From: Agrostemma githago | Lineage: Eukaryota; Streptophyta; Magnoliopsida; Caryophyllales; Caryophyllaceae | Assembly: GCA_958450325.1 (NCBI GenBank) | Contig: OY288241.1 | Coordinates: 53,330,078-53,394,077 of the forward strand | Direction: 5' to 3' | DNA: 64,000 nt | Shown here: in pieces, positions 42,435 to 53,589 of the stretch | Layout: the number at the start of each line of letters is the position of its first letter | How positions within the stretch are numbered: position 1 is the stretch's first letter | The notes under the pieces: model-generated | The model's database searches: none | What the model saw: only the letters and a program-made list of their open reading frames with translations | What the model was told of the DNA's origin: nothing | Translations under genes and position numbers: made by a program

Positions 42435-45400
42435 TTAGGGGTAGTAGCGCTTCAGCTGGTCTAGGTTGGTTGGGTTGACAAATTCATTCCCGTCCAGGTC
42501 CGTCAGCATTACTGCTCCTCCTGATAGAACCTTCTTGACTAGGTATGGCCCAGCCCAATTGGGTTTGAATTTTCCTCTTGGGTCAACCGGTAGTAAGGCA
42601 CGAACCGATTTTAGGACCAAATCGCCTTCCTTGATATTCCTGGGCCTAACTCTTTTGTTAAAGGCCTGTTTGATTCTTTTTTGATATATTTGGATGTTAT
42701 TGAGAGCCCGCGACCGTCGTTCGTCCAAGAGAACTAACGAGTCATATCGAGCTTGAACCCAATCTGCTTCGGGCACTTGGCTTTCTAGTAAAATTCTGAG
42801 AGACGGTATCTCCAACTCGACTGGCTGGACCGCTTCCATGCCATATGTTAAATAATATGGAGTTGCCCCGGTTGCAGTTCGGATCGACGTCCGGTATCCC
42901 CACAGGGCAAAGGGTATTTTGTCGGGCCAGTCCCGATAATTATCAGCCATCTTTTTAAGTATGGTGACAATTGTCTTATTAGCAGCTTCTACCGCTCCAT
43001 TTGTTTGGGGACGGTACGGCGAAGATGTATGCCTCTGGATTTTGTATTTCGCTAGCAAAGTAGCGGTTTCGGCTTGAAAGTGGGTCCCATGGTCACTGAT
43101 AAACTCGTGTGGGATCACGTATCGGCATATTATTTTATTCTGGATAAACTTGACCACGTGCTTGGCATTCAAGACACGGTATGATTCCGCTTCGATCCAC
43201 TTGGTGAAATAGTCGATAGCTACCAAAATAAAACAATGACCTCCCGTCCCGGAAGGGTTCACTTTCCCAATTATATCGATTCCCCATGTCGAAAATGGCC
43301 ATGGCGAGGTCATGGTATACAGTAGGGACGATGGCATGTGTTGAACATTGCCGAAAATTTGACAATTATGGCAGTGTTTGACATATGATTGACAGTTGGC
43401 CTCCATACTGTTCCAGTAGTATCCGAGCCTCATGATCTTTCGGGCTAGCATATGGGCGTTCATATGCGGGCCGTTTTCACCGTCGTGTACTTCGGCCATC
43501 ACTTTTTCGGCCTGTGTTTTGTCAATACATAGGAGTAAAGCCCCCTGTGCCGTCTTTTTGTATAACTGACCATTGTCCGTACGAATGAATTAGGTGGCCA
43601 GTCTTCGCAAGGCTTTCTTGGCCCGATTTTCAGTTCCTGGTGGATATTCTCCCGTAGTCAAATAGGTTAGAACAGCCTGATACCAAGGCTCTGGATCAGT
43701 GATTTCGATATCTTGAATGACGTTAACATATGCCGGCTCGGACCGTCTTTCGACACAGATTGGCATACTGGGCATATGTTCCGGGATGTTTAGTAAGGAT
43801 GCCAATTTGGAAAGTGCGTCCGCGAACTGATTTTCTTCACGTGGGAGATAGATATATTCTACCTTCTGGAATTGCTTCTCTAGAACCCTTACTCGTGCTT
43901 GGTAAGCCACGAGATTGGCATTCCGAGTTTTCCATTTTTGAAGGGCTTGATTGATGACTAGGGACGAGTCCCCGTGAACCCGGAGATTTGTAATTCCCAA
44001 ATCAGCAGCCGCTTGCAACCCGTGGATGCATGCTTCATACTCGGCCGCATTGTTTGTTACATCAAAGTCTAATTTGATGGATAATGGTGTGTGTTCCCCT
44101 CGTGGTGATATAAGGAGAATACCGACTCCGAACCCTCGAAAGTTGGATGCTCCATCGAAATACAGATCCCAAGTTTCGGTGTCAGTATGGAATATGTCTT
44201 CGTCCGGAAAGGCCCATGTATCGGTGTGGCCTTCTTCGGATATTGGGCTGTCAGCGAGGAACTCGGCAACTACCCGGCCTTTGATGGCTTTTAATGGTAC
44301 AAATTTGAGGTCGAACTCGGATAACATTAAAGTCCATCTTGACATCCTACCGTTGAGGATGGGCTTCTCGAATAAGTACTTGATAGGATCCATTTTGGAT
44401 AACACATGTACCTCGTGACTGAGCATGTAATGTCGGAGCTTTTTAGTGGCCCAAACCAGAGCTAGGCACGTTTTCTCGAGCATTGTATACTTGCATTCAT
44501 ATTCCAGGAACTTTTTACTGATGTAGTAAATAGCCCGTTCTTCTGAATCGACTGTCTGGGTCAGCATAGCCCCCATGGCTGTCTCAGTCGTTGTTAGGTA
44601 TAACGACAAAGGCAAACCGGGTTGAGGTGGTATTAGCACTGGCGGAGCAGACAGGATTTCCTTGATTCTGTCAAAAGCCGTTTGACATTTATCATCCCAT
44701 AGCACCCGTTCCCCTATCTTCAGTTTCTTGAAAATGGGCTCTCATACCATGGTTAGCTTTGAGATAAACCGGCTGATATATTGGACTTTTCCGAGAAACC
44801 CCCTTATTTCCTTTTCGGTCTTAGGTGGTTGCATCTCGGTAATGGCTCTGATTTTAGCTGGGTCGACCTCGATGCCGCGTTGGCTAACGATATGGCCCAG
44901 TAATTTGCCTGATGTTACCCCGAAACTGCACTTTTGAGGGTTCAGCCTCATGTTGCGCTTACGTAAACGGGTGAAGAACTTTCTTAGGGCAGCAACATGT
45001 CCATCTCGGTTTTTAGACTTAACAATCATGTCATCCACATAAACCTCCACTTCCTTATGCATCATGTCATGTAATAAGGTCGTGGCTGTTCGTTGATAAG
45101 TGGCCCCGGCATTAATGAGCCCAAACGGCATAACTGTATAACAATAAGTACCCCATGGTGTAGTGAAAGTGGTTTTAACCATGTCTTCTTTTGCCATCTT
45201 GATTTGGTTGTATTCGGCATACCCGTCCATAAATGATAGAAGAGCATGATCAGCCGTGTTGTCCACCAATATGTCGATGTGTGGCAACGGAAAATCATCT
45301 TTTGGGCTAGCCTTGTTAAGGTCTCGGAAATCTACACATACCCGTACCTTGCCGTCCTTCTTGGGTACCGGCACGATGTTTGCAACCCAGTCTGGATATT

Positions 45401-48400
45401 CAGACACTTGTATAAAGCCTGCTTTGAATTGTTTGTCTACTTCTTCTTTGACTTTGAGAGACCACACGGGCTTCATTCTTCGAAGCTTCTGTTTTACCGG
45501 CTTGCATCCATCTTTGATGGATATGCGATGTTCAGCTATTTCCCGATCTATCCCCGGCATGTCCTTGTAGGACCATGCGAAGACATCTTTGAACTCTTGG
45601 AGGAGGTTTGTGAGTTATTGTCTCTCCTCGGGATCTAAGGATAACCCTATCTTAAGCATCTGGGGCTCTAAGGTTGTTCCCACATTGATAGACTCGGTTT
45701 CTTCGATTACCGGATCTCGGGATTCCCTCTCTTCCAGCTGTTCTATCAGACGCGGAGGTAAGGATACCTGTTCATCGGGTTTCTCAATGTCATTGCAAAA
45801 AATATTTTTGAAATTGGAAATATTTTGAAAATAAGACAAGTCATAAGCGGAACGGTTTTTGTTATTATTGATAGAAAATTTGGAAAACAGCTCGAAGAGA
45901 GCAGCCATCTGATCATTGGTCAGAGGCGGGATTGGGAGTGCCTTCGGGACAGACCCCGAGGCTCTAGTGGTAGTGACTATAGGGAGGGGGGTTACAGTTT
46001 GGACTCTATCACCAGACCCCTTAGACTCGAATACAGACTCAGACTCAAACTCTGACTCAGACTCGGAATCAGTGTCCGGCATGTTTCCTTCCCCGGTGTT
46101 CAGCTTGTAGACTCGACCCTGGCTGTCGGTCCACTTGATGGTCTTCCTCCAGGCTCTTTTCCCAGTATCAGCACCGACTTCCGAGATCAGCTTTGAAGGA
46201 TCGAACCTGTTGCTTCGAAGGATCAGGTTCACCAGATCTTCCTTGGGTTTCGGAATAGCTTTGTCTTCCCCAAACAAGAGCCCCAGCACGGGCTCGGCAT
46301 TGTCATTACCCTCCTTGGATTCAGATTGGATGAGGGCAAATATGTCATCTGGAATGTAGTTGCATTCCCGAGCTAGTTCAGTCTTGGGATATGTGATAGT
46401 TGGTTGATATAGGCCAACTTGAATAGCCCCGAATACTGGTGTGACGAAATAGTCAGCCAACCTTGGGCTATAAGGGCCCAAGTAGGTACCCTTGATGATG
46501 TTGCAAGCTTTCTCAATGCCTGCCCGGACCACATTTCCCGGGGTTATAGCATACCCTAGACCGAAGCGAGATTCTCCGTCATTTAGGACTTCAATAATCT
46601 TCCCAGCTGGAAGATATGGCCTCGAGGTAGCCCCCGGTAAATATCCCAAATTTTGTAGCATTGCGTCAATGCTTGTGGTGAAATAGGGCCTGAAAAGGTA
46701 CTTTTCTTCAATCATCCCCACAAAATCGAATCCCCATAAGTCGGTGCGGTCCGTGGCGTTACAGCTAGCCACAGTCATAGGGGTTGCTTCTAGGGTGATG
46801 ATGCCGTCTTGCAAAGGCATTTTGATCTTTCGGTGAAGAGTAGAAGACACCGCTTTTACAGCATGAACCCAAGGCCTTCCCAGGAGTAGATTGAAAGAAG
46901 AGGTGACATCGATCACCTAGAACTGTAGCTCCTTTTCAATTGGACACGTTGTAATTGCTAATTTAACGGCCCCGGAAACCGCCTTTGGGCTTCCATCGAA
47001 AGCTTGGATAGTGTGGGCGGTTGGTATGTAGTCGGCCTCGGTGATACCGAGGGCTTTGGCAGTCCTTAGAGGGAGGGCATTCACAGCAGACCCGTCGTCG
47101 ACTAGGGTCATTGGTAGGTACTTACCCCGGCAGATTACCGTGATATACAAAGCCAGATTGTGAGAGGCCCCGAACGGTGGTAGGTCGACATCCGAGAAGG
47201 TGACTACCGGGCCTTCTTCTTTGGACTTGCCCTTGAGGTAGGGCAGAATAGTGGCTACCATTTCAGTAGGGGTAACCTGGGAGTCGACCTTAATCTGATC
47301 GAGAGGTTTTGTAAGTGCCTCTCGGTGTTCTTGTGAGCTAACCAAGAGTTGCCATATGGTGAGGTCAACTCGGGTTCTCTTCAATTGTTTGACAAGAGTC
47401 GTATCGGTACTTGGCTCTTCGATGGCTTCTTCCGTCCTGGCAAGTTCAGTGACGGTTACCGGGACTGAGATGTCCTTAGAGCTAGTGGCTGAATAAGGAC
47501 GACCGGTGGTGGTGAGGTGGTTACTGGCTAAGGCCTTGGACTTAGCCTTCCGAATTTCTTCGGGAGTGATAGGGACAGTTTCCCCTTTGGTGAGGTACAC
47601 ATCTTCCTCATCATCGAACCAGATTCCATTGATTTGTGGGATGAAAGGAGAGATAAGGTGAGAACAGTTGACCACTTCACCGGTGAAGATAGCATGAGAG
47701 CTAAAGGGGTTGTCCTTGTTGCTTGGCTTGTCCCCGGGCAACGGTATTTTCCCGCTCTCAATTAAATCCTGAATCAGATGCTTCAGCTTCCAACATTTCT
47801 CGGTATCGTGCCCATTGCCCCGATGATATTGGCAATAGGCTTGGGCATTGTAGCCTTTGGTGCGTTTTTCAACTGGGACTTCAGGAATTGGGCCTATCGG
47901 TTGGATCAGGCCTTTGGAAGATAGCATTTGTAAGGCATATGCATAGCTAGTCCCTATATCAGTAAATACCCTAGGAGGGGTAGTCCTTTTGGATGAGGCA
48001 TCCAAGAGATTAACCGTGTCGAAGATGCTTCGGGTTGCGGTCGGAGGCTTGGTAGTGGATGAGGAGGCTCCTTGATATCCCTTGCTAGGGGCCTTAGTCA
48101 GGTTCTCTAGTCTTAGATCGTCTTCAATCCTCATGCCCATTTCAGTAAGAGTGGTGAAATTGGGTATGACTGCATACCGGAGGTAGACCCGGTAGGAAGG
48201 GAGGAGGTTCTTGACAAAAGCCTCCACTAAAGTCTTCTCACTGGGCTTATCGACCAGTTTCACACTTTCAGCCCTCCAACGTTGGGGGTATTTGGTAAAG
48301 CCCTCCTTAGGTTCTTGGGCCATAACCTCTAGAGACCGCATTGTGGTCTGGATCTCGGTGTTGTCAGCATAGTTCCGAGCAAATTCCGTAGCCACATCAT

Positions 48401-48878
48401 CCCATGTCGAGAACTTCTTGGGATCTAGCCTGTAGTACCAGGCCTTTGGGTGTTTCTCTAGAGATGCAGCGAAGAGGTTTTTGAACATGGAAGAGTCCAC
48501 TCCCTTAATGGCCATGAACTCCTTGAAGGCCCGTACATGTTGTAATGGGTCTTCAGTCCCTTCGAACATGGGTAAGCCCGTGAGATTCAGGTTTGTGGGC
48601 AGTTTGTCACTTACTGGCGAGTACTCCCGACTGTTTTCCCGGTGAATATTGTTACTTCCAGTCAGGTGGACTTGCTCTTCCGATCGGCGAACCGAGCTAA
48701 CTAGTTCAGCTAGGGGTTCCGTGACCCCAGTATTTGGAGTCCTTTGCTCCACTGTAGCCAGACGAGTGATGATAGAAATTTGCCCAGCCCTCATTTCATT
48801 CAGTTGGGCTTCGATCTCGGCCTGTTTGTCGACCATGGCGTCCACAGAGGTTTTCAGACTGCCTAAAGTAGCTTCCAT
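42435..48878 (-). pseudogene. gag-pol: Tat gag-pol polyprotein of element 2, one frame with four stops
   Basis: A 2148-codon frame with no frameshift. Order: N-terminal coiled coil (1-50), gag domain (about 100-260; KNLFAASLEKHPKAWYYRL), a single zinc knuckle (C349 to C362, CQYHRGNGHDTEKC), protease DDGS at 594-597, then GRPWVHAVKAV. RT follows (VCVDFRDLNKASPKD, EVYVDDMIVKSK), the two RNase H parts (second: LYFDGASNFRGFG), and integrase (AHMLARKIMRLGYYW with CHNC; WGIDIIG, ISDHGTHF, GAVEAANKT). The stops are TAG 46919-46917, TAA 45617-45615, TGA 44744-44742 and TAA 43592-43590. The first replaces a codon that reads Gln in related proteins. All other key residues are in place. It would copy and insert the element if read through. 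Confidence 0.92.
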
Positions 48879-49945
48879 CCTGCAAGTGTGCCTGGTTGCC
48901 GGTGGCCTGTCTGTAAGAACACCGCGTAATCAGAAACTGAACCCGGACCTTGGAACCGAAATAGTACATCCCGAGCAGGGAAAAGACTAAAACGACTAGA
49001 AAGAGACTCTTAGACGGGTGACTCGTGGATGACGGGCTTTCCTTAGGATTCGACGGGTGGGCCGAATCCTGTTTGAAGGAAGGTCGATGTGAGACGTCCC
49101 CAGACTTTGGACTCAAATGTGTAGACGGGCCTTCCTTTGTAGGAGTATGTCCTACGTAGGTGGGCCTTGCCTTAGTCTAATAAGGCGGACTGGGATAGGG
49201 AGGAAACTTGTGATGTAAGATCGACAGAGTTTCGACGCTAGAGACCTCGACTACTTATGACATGACCCGACACTGCTAAATACGGGAAGGTCCTAAGGGA
49301 GAGGAAAGTTTTGAAAATGATTATTTTTGGGAAGTCCAAGAAAGCTCGGGGAAAGGCCCGATTTTTTTCAAGAAAATCGGAAAATACATCAGGCCTCGAT
49401 TTTGAAAGTTCGAAAATATTTGCGAGTTTTGAATTGGGCAGCATACCGGCTAAAAAGTGGGCTATTTTGAGTAAAATCATAAGTCCTAAATTCGGTATGT
49501 GTCCCAGGTTTTGAAATTTGAATATATTTTGAAAAGACGCATTTTTGAAAATGACGGTTTTTGAAAAAAAACGACACGAAAACCAAGCAGCACATAGTCA
49601 CGCAAGCATTATAACGACGCCATGTATGCTTTACACTAAGTCTCGGTCGGTCTATAGAGGGTCTGTACCAGTGTTCATAGTCTAGACGAGAAACGGGACG
49701 GACTTCCTAAGTCGAGTTGAGCTTAGAACATGCCGCAAAGTCCATACGAATCGACTATGAACACCTTTAACGTATCCAAGGCGGAATACATCGGGGTATA
49801 GTGGGACGTCGGTCACCAGTACCGGCCCGGGAAAATATGGGGTTATGCATGAACCATAAAACTAAAACGCATATTGTATTTGTCAAACGATTTCTATTCG
49901 AGTCTCACCCTGAGGATGCCGATGGTTAGGCACTCATCGGTTAAT
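48879..49945 (-). other. 5' leader of element 2
   Basis: About 1.07 kb between primer site and gag ATG. There is no long frame; Ogre elements often have an extra ORF here, and it is absent. The region has moderate GC with AAAATTTTGAAAA-rich parts at 49310-49570. It probably carries packaging signals, but I cannot point to one. Confidence 0.5.
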
Positions 49946-49962
49946 CCCCAGCGGAGTCGCCA
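49946..49962 (-). promoter_or_regulatory. tRNA-Arg primer-binding site of element 2
   Basis: Minus strand TGGCGACTCCGCTGGGG, 3 nt inside the 5' LTR. It is complementary to the 3' end of plant tRNA-Arg(ACG) as I recall it, over all 17 bases. tRNA-Arg priming is typical of Ogre and related Tat elements. Confidence 0.85.
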
Positions 49963-49965
49963 AAT

Positions 49966-52544
49966 TGTGGACATGACGTAGGTCCACCCCGACGCGGCCA
50001 CGCGCGGGTTTTGGGTAGGCGAATGCACCTCCATATGAGAATGGATCGAATTGAAATTTAAGTCGAAATGGAGCCGCCACCGAATTTTATGGTTATTCGG
50101 AACCGTTCGAGCCCACTCTATATCGCTATGGACCATACACAAAGTATGGCCCATCTCGGTTTTAGAGTTTATTGGGCTCGTCCCTTTGCATTGCGATACC
50201 GATACCATCTATACCGGTAATCGTGTAAAGAATGACTCTCGTGCGCCAACGGTTTCGGGCATCCAGAAACTGAGGTTCTGAGTAAGGGGTGAGGGTACGT
50301 GTTGGGAAGCAAACTAAGGACACCCAACCCCGCCCGCACATAGCGGCCTCTACTAAGACATCGTTTGACTTTCTAATATGCGCGTTATTGATTCGGTGAA
50401 ATGATATGCAAACAGCGTTTTAGCTAAGCATGCGAATTAAATGTGAGCTACGTCATTTTAATGCATCTAATTTATTGTCGAAGTGATTTAGCATGCGAGG
50501 GTTCATTTATAAACGGTAAAACGTAAATAAATAAAGCAAAGCAATAATAAATCGATTACAAATTACACGGGCGGAATACAACCCGGAATTCACAATACAA
50601 CGAGCAATAAAAGTAGAATAATCGAAATATATATAGCCAAAATGATAAGCAATAGTTAGAAACGGACCGGTGTATAAACTAGACCGTGAATTTGCGTAGG
50701 TGGACGAACTTTAATTAAATACGTATTGTTTTATGTATTAATCGAAGGACGGGGATATAGGACCTAGGCGTGGTGCTAGCCCGATCCCAAATCCCGATGC
50801 CTTGTCCCAACTTATCATGTCGGTAAATTGGAGCCTAAATTAATTATGCGTTGGATGCAACTACGAAGTCGTCAACGCAAGATTAATAGTGAGACCGTCG
50901 ATCAAAGTTGTTTATGTGCGATGATATGCATGTGTTTTGAAAAGGAGATCACGTGATTGACTTTACACGTGTCGACTAAGTCGATTTTAAAAAGACGAGG
51001 CTCGAATGCTATAAAAAGAGCCCTCGGGTTTCTGGGCTACAGGACCCACTCGATCGAGTCGGGGCTGACTCGGTCGAGTGTGTCCTTAAAAAAGGTTTCT
51101 GCCCACGATTTGGGGTGCTACTCGGTCGAGTAGCAGGTGTACTCGGCCGAGTGGCACCTGTACGAGTTATGACTCGTGTGATTTTATGCGTTTCAAATCG
51201 AGGGTTGGCCGAATTTAAATAAAAATATCGACCAATTTAGATTTAGTTCGGTTTGCCGGTATTATAATCATGTCTTATATGATTATAATACCGTCTCGGA
51301 CTTTTGTAAAAGGAGTTGTCGTTAGTTTTAGAAATTTGATTAGTGACGAAATTGCGTCCCTCTACGTCACGACATCGATATTAATCCTTACGGATTAGGT
51401 GATGTCGATTTTCGTGTCAACGGGTTCCGTACTAATCTTTGAAATGGATTCATACGCGCTCAACTACGAATGATCGGGATCGTGTTAATAAACGAACCCT
51501 AAAAAAATGATCATCGTAGTCAAACGAGTTCGGATCCGAGTTTTGATATTATTACGCAAAAATATATATATATATATACATATGCGGTACATAATATTAT
51601 AATAAAATGTACATAACGATAATTAAAATGCGATAAGTAAAATGATAGCGTTAGATGTTAGATGCAAGAAATAAATGTTAGATGTTAGTAATGTCGTTAC
51701 TATCGACTAAATATAATACTATTAGCATAAATATAAATATACATAAAAGATCGAGAAAAAGGATGAAGAAGGAAAAGTCGGTGTTGAATTGTCACACCCT
51801 CAACCTACATGTTCTTATTTCTCGGGATACGGTTCGTCTAACGGCGGCAATGGCACGGGAACGTCGAGATGTGTAGGAAGAGTTGATGGTGTGTATGTAT
51901 GGCTCGGTTTCGTGTGTATTGTGATGTCGAGAATGGTGTTGCAAAGTGTAGGGTGTAAGATGAGTGCAAGGTTGGCTGAATTTTTGAAGGGTGAAAAGTG
52001 TTCCAAGAGTTGTCTTTGTGTCAAAGGTTGACGGGCATTTATAGGGAGCCCCGACACATGGGTCACTCGACCGAGTGGCGCGGGTGCACTCGGTCGAGTG
52101 CCCTCGCGGATGCACCTGGACCATTTTTGTGAGGCTCCACTCGGGTTATTTTGGGCGTGATTGCCTTGATTTGCTCTTGATTGATTGTGATTGATTTGGC
52201 ATTAATTTGGATTGATTTGGCTGATCTTGGCTGATTTTGAACGTATCAGGTCGCTTTTTGTGCCGGGTTTGTCTTGACCGAGTTTTGACCCGGTCGCTAA
52301 AAGACGGGAATTATTTTTGGTGTCGGTTTTGACCCAAATTAGTCTCATTTTGCTCGGAACGACCTACTGGGCCTGAATTTGAGGTTGGTTTTGTGAGATT
52401 TGTATCCCGTTAAAAGCCCATGCCGGACATTATTGATTTCGAGCCCGTATCCGAGCGCGTTAGAACATGTTAGCGTCCGATCATCATCGGGTGTTTTTTG
52501 GAAACTACCATAGACACCTGGCAGTCAAAATGCGGGTGTCTACA
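49966..52544 (-). repeat. 5' LTR of element 2
   Basis: 2579 bp, near-identical to 38169-40746; differences are mostly single bases plus a small indel near 51290 and a longer TA run near 51565. It ends at 52544 and is followed by AATGC. It drives the minus-strand genomic RNA. Confidence 0.95.
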
Positions 52545-52549
52545 AATGC

Positions 52550-52951
52550 CACCTCTTTAATGAAGGGCAAATCAGTCCATCAACCCAATTCTTCAAATCA
52601 GTCCATCAACCCAATTGAATCCAATTGAATTGAACTCACACAAGGATGTAGTGCTTCGTCGGAGGTAGGCAGCGCGGGGGCGGCAGGTGCGCCGGTCCAA
52701 GCTGGGCAACGCTGTGGTGGTCGGACGTCTGGGCAGGGACGACGGAAAATGGTGGTGGTCTCCGTGGAGCGCTACACGGGCAGAGGAGACGTGCGCGTGG
52801 TCGTGCTCGCTCGCCGGAGGTAGGCAGAGAAGGTGTGGATGGCAGTGGAGCTGGCGGTCGGAATCTGGGCCGGAGTTGAGCTGGGCTGCCAGTGGTAGTG
52901 GTGGTCAGATTCAGAGCTTGATATTGAAAATGGTGGATGGAGGTTGATGAA
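52550..52951 (-). repeat. Middle part of the gag-only element's 3' LTR
   Basis: About 400 bp left between the insertions of element 2 and the hAT. On the minus strand it is rich in CCACCACTACCACTGGCAGC and CGGCGAGCGAGCACGACC. An open frame exists (52687-52947 plus) but with no recognisable domain. By position it must belong to the LTR U3. Confidence 0.6.
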
Positions 52952-52970
52952 ATGGTGATCAGGGGCGGAT

Positions 52971-53589
52971 TTGGGGGTAGGCCCGTGCCCTCCCTTTAAA
53001 AAAAAATCAAAAAAATCAAAAAAAGAAAGACGTTTTACTGGGTACCCAGAACCCTCCTCTAACCCTCTCACAATTTCTGAATTTCACAACCTCAATCCTC
53101 ATTGCCTCACTTGACAATCACGCCGGCGACCTCCACGGCGGCTCCACCACGACGTGCCGTTCTACCGCTCCGGCACTCCAGCCTCCAGCCGTCGTCAATC
53201 ACTCTTGTAATATTTTTCCCCAAATCTTGAATCTTTATTTCTTAATTTCTGACCTAATGAATCTGAGTTTCGATTATTTGTGTTTATTGTTTTGATTTGA
53301 GTTACTTATTTGTATGTGCACACAAAGAACATCATGAATTCATTATTCATCCTTCATTCCTTCATGTCGTGACTCTTTCTTGTGTTTATTGTTGAATTTC
53401 TGAATTTCTTGTGTTTATTGTTTTGATTTCTTATTACTTATTTGCTTTTGAATTAGGGACTTGTTTTAAATTTGTTTCTTTTGATTTTGCTAGCATTTTA
53501 ATTGTTTAGATTTTAGTGGTTTTGATAATTTGATTTTGCTAGTGTCCAAATTTATTAATTAATGATTTTGTTGAATCGGTAGATTGATC
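52971..53589 (+). other. hAT 5' untranslated region with probable intron
   Basis: About 620 bp between TIR and ATG. After a short GC-rich leader (CCGGCGACCTCCACGGCGGC) it becomes T-rich with many TTTGATTT words. The end GTTGAATCGGTAG just before the ATG looks like a splice acceptor, and CTTGTAATATTTTT near 53205 could be the donor. A 5' leader intron is inferred. Confidence 0.45.

Larger units (their letters stand above)
38169..52544 (-). mobile_element. Complete Tat-lineage retrotransposon (element 2), 14.4 kb
   Basis: Two LTRs of 2578 and 2579 bp bound the unit, with a perfect target duplication AATGC (38164-38168 and 52545-52549). Minus strand order: 5' LTR (right), tRNA-Arg primer site, leader of about 1.1 kb, gag-protease-RT-RNase H-integrase in one frame, an antisense gene, purine tract, 3' LTR. 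I count about 30 differences between the LTRs, near 98.8% identity, so this is the younger of the two complete Tat elements. Protein motifs (LVDDGSAVNALP protease, YVDD, WGIDIIG integrase) and the tRNA-Arg primer put it near Ogre/Retand. It inserted in the LTR of the gag-only element. Four in-frame stops, no frameshifts. Confidence 0.96.

Noticed and set aside
48796..49116. Ogre-type ORF1 upstream of gag in element 2
   Set aside because: The frame is short (106 codons), overlaps the gag start and has no sequence feature of the known ORF1.
52687..52947. Possible captured host gene fragment (86 codons, Arg/Trp/Gly rich)
   Set aside because: Composition is low complexity and the position is inside the LTR of the gag-only element. 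No domain recognised, so not called as a gene.
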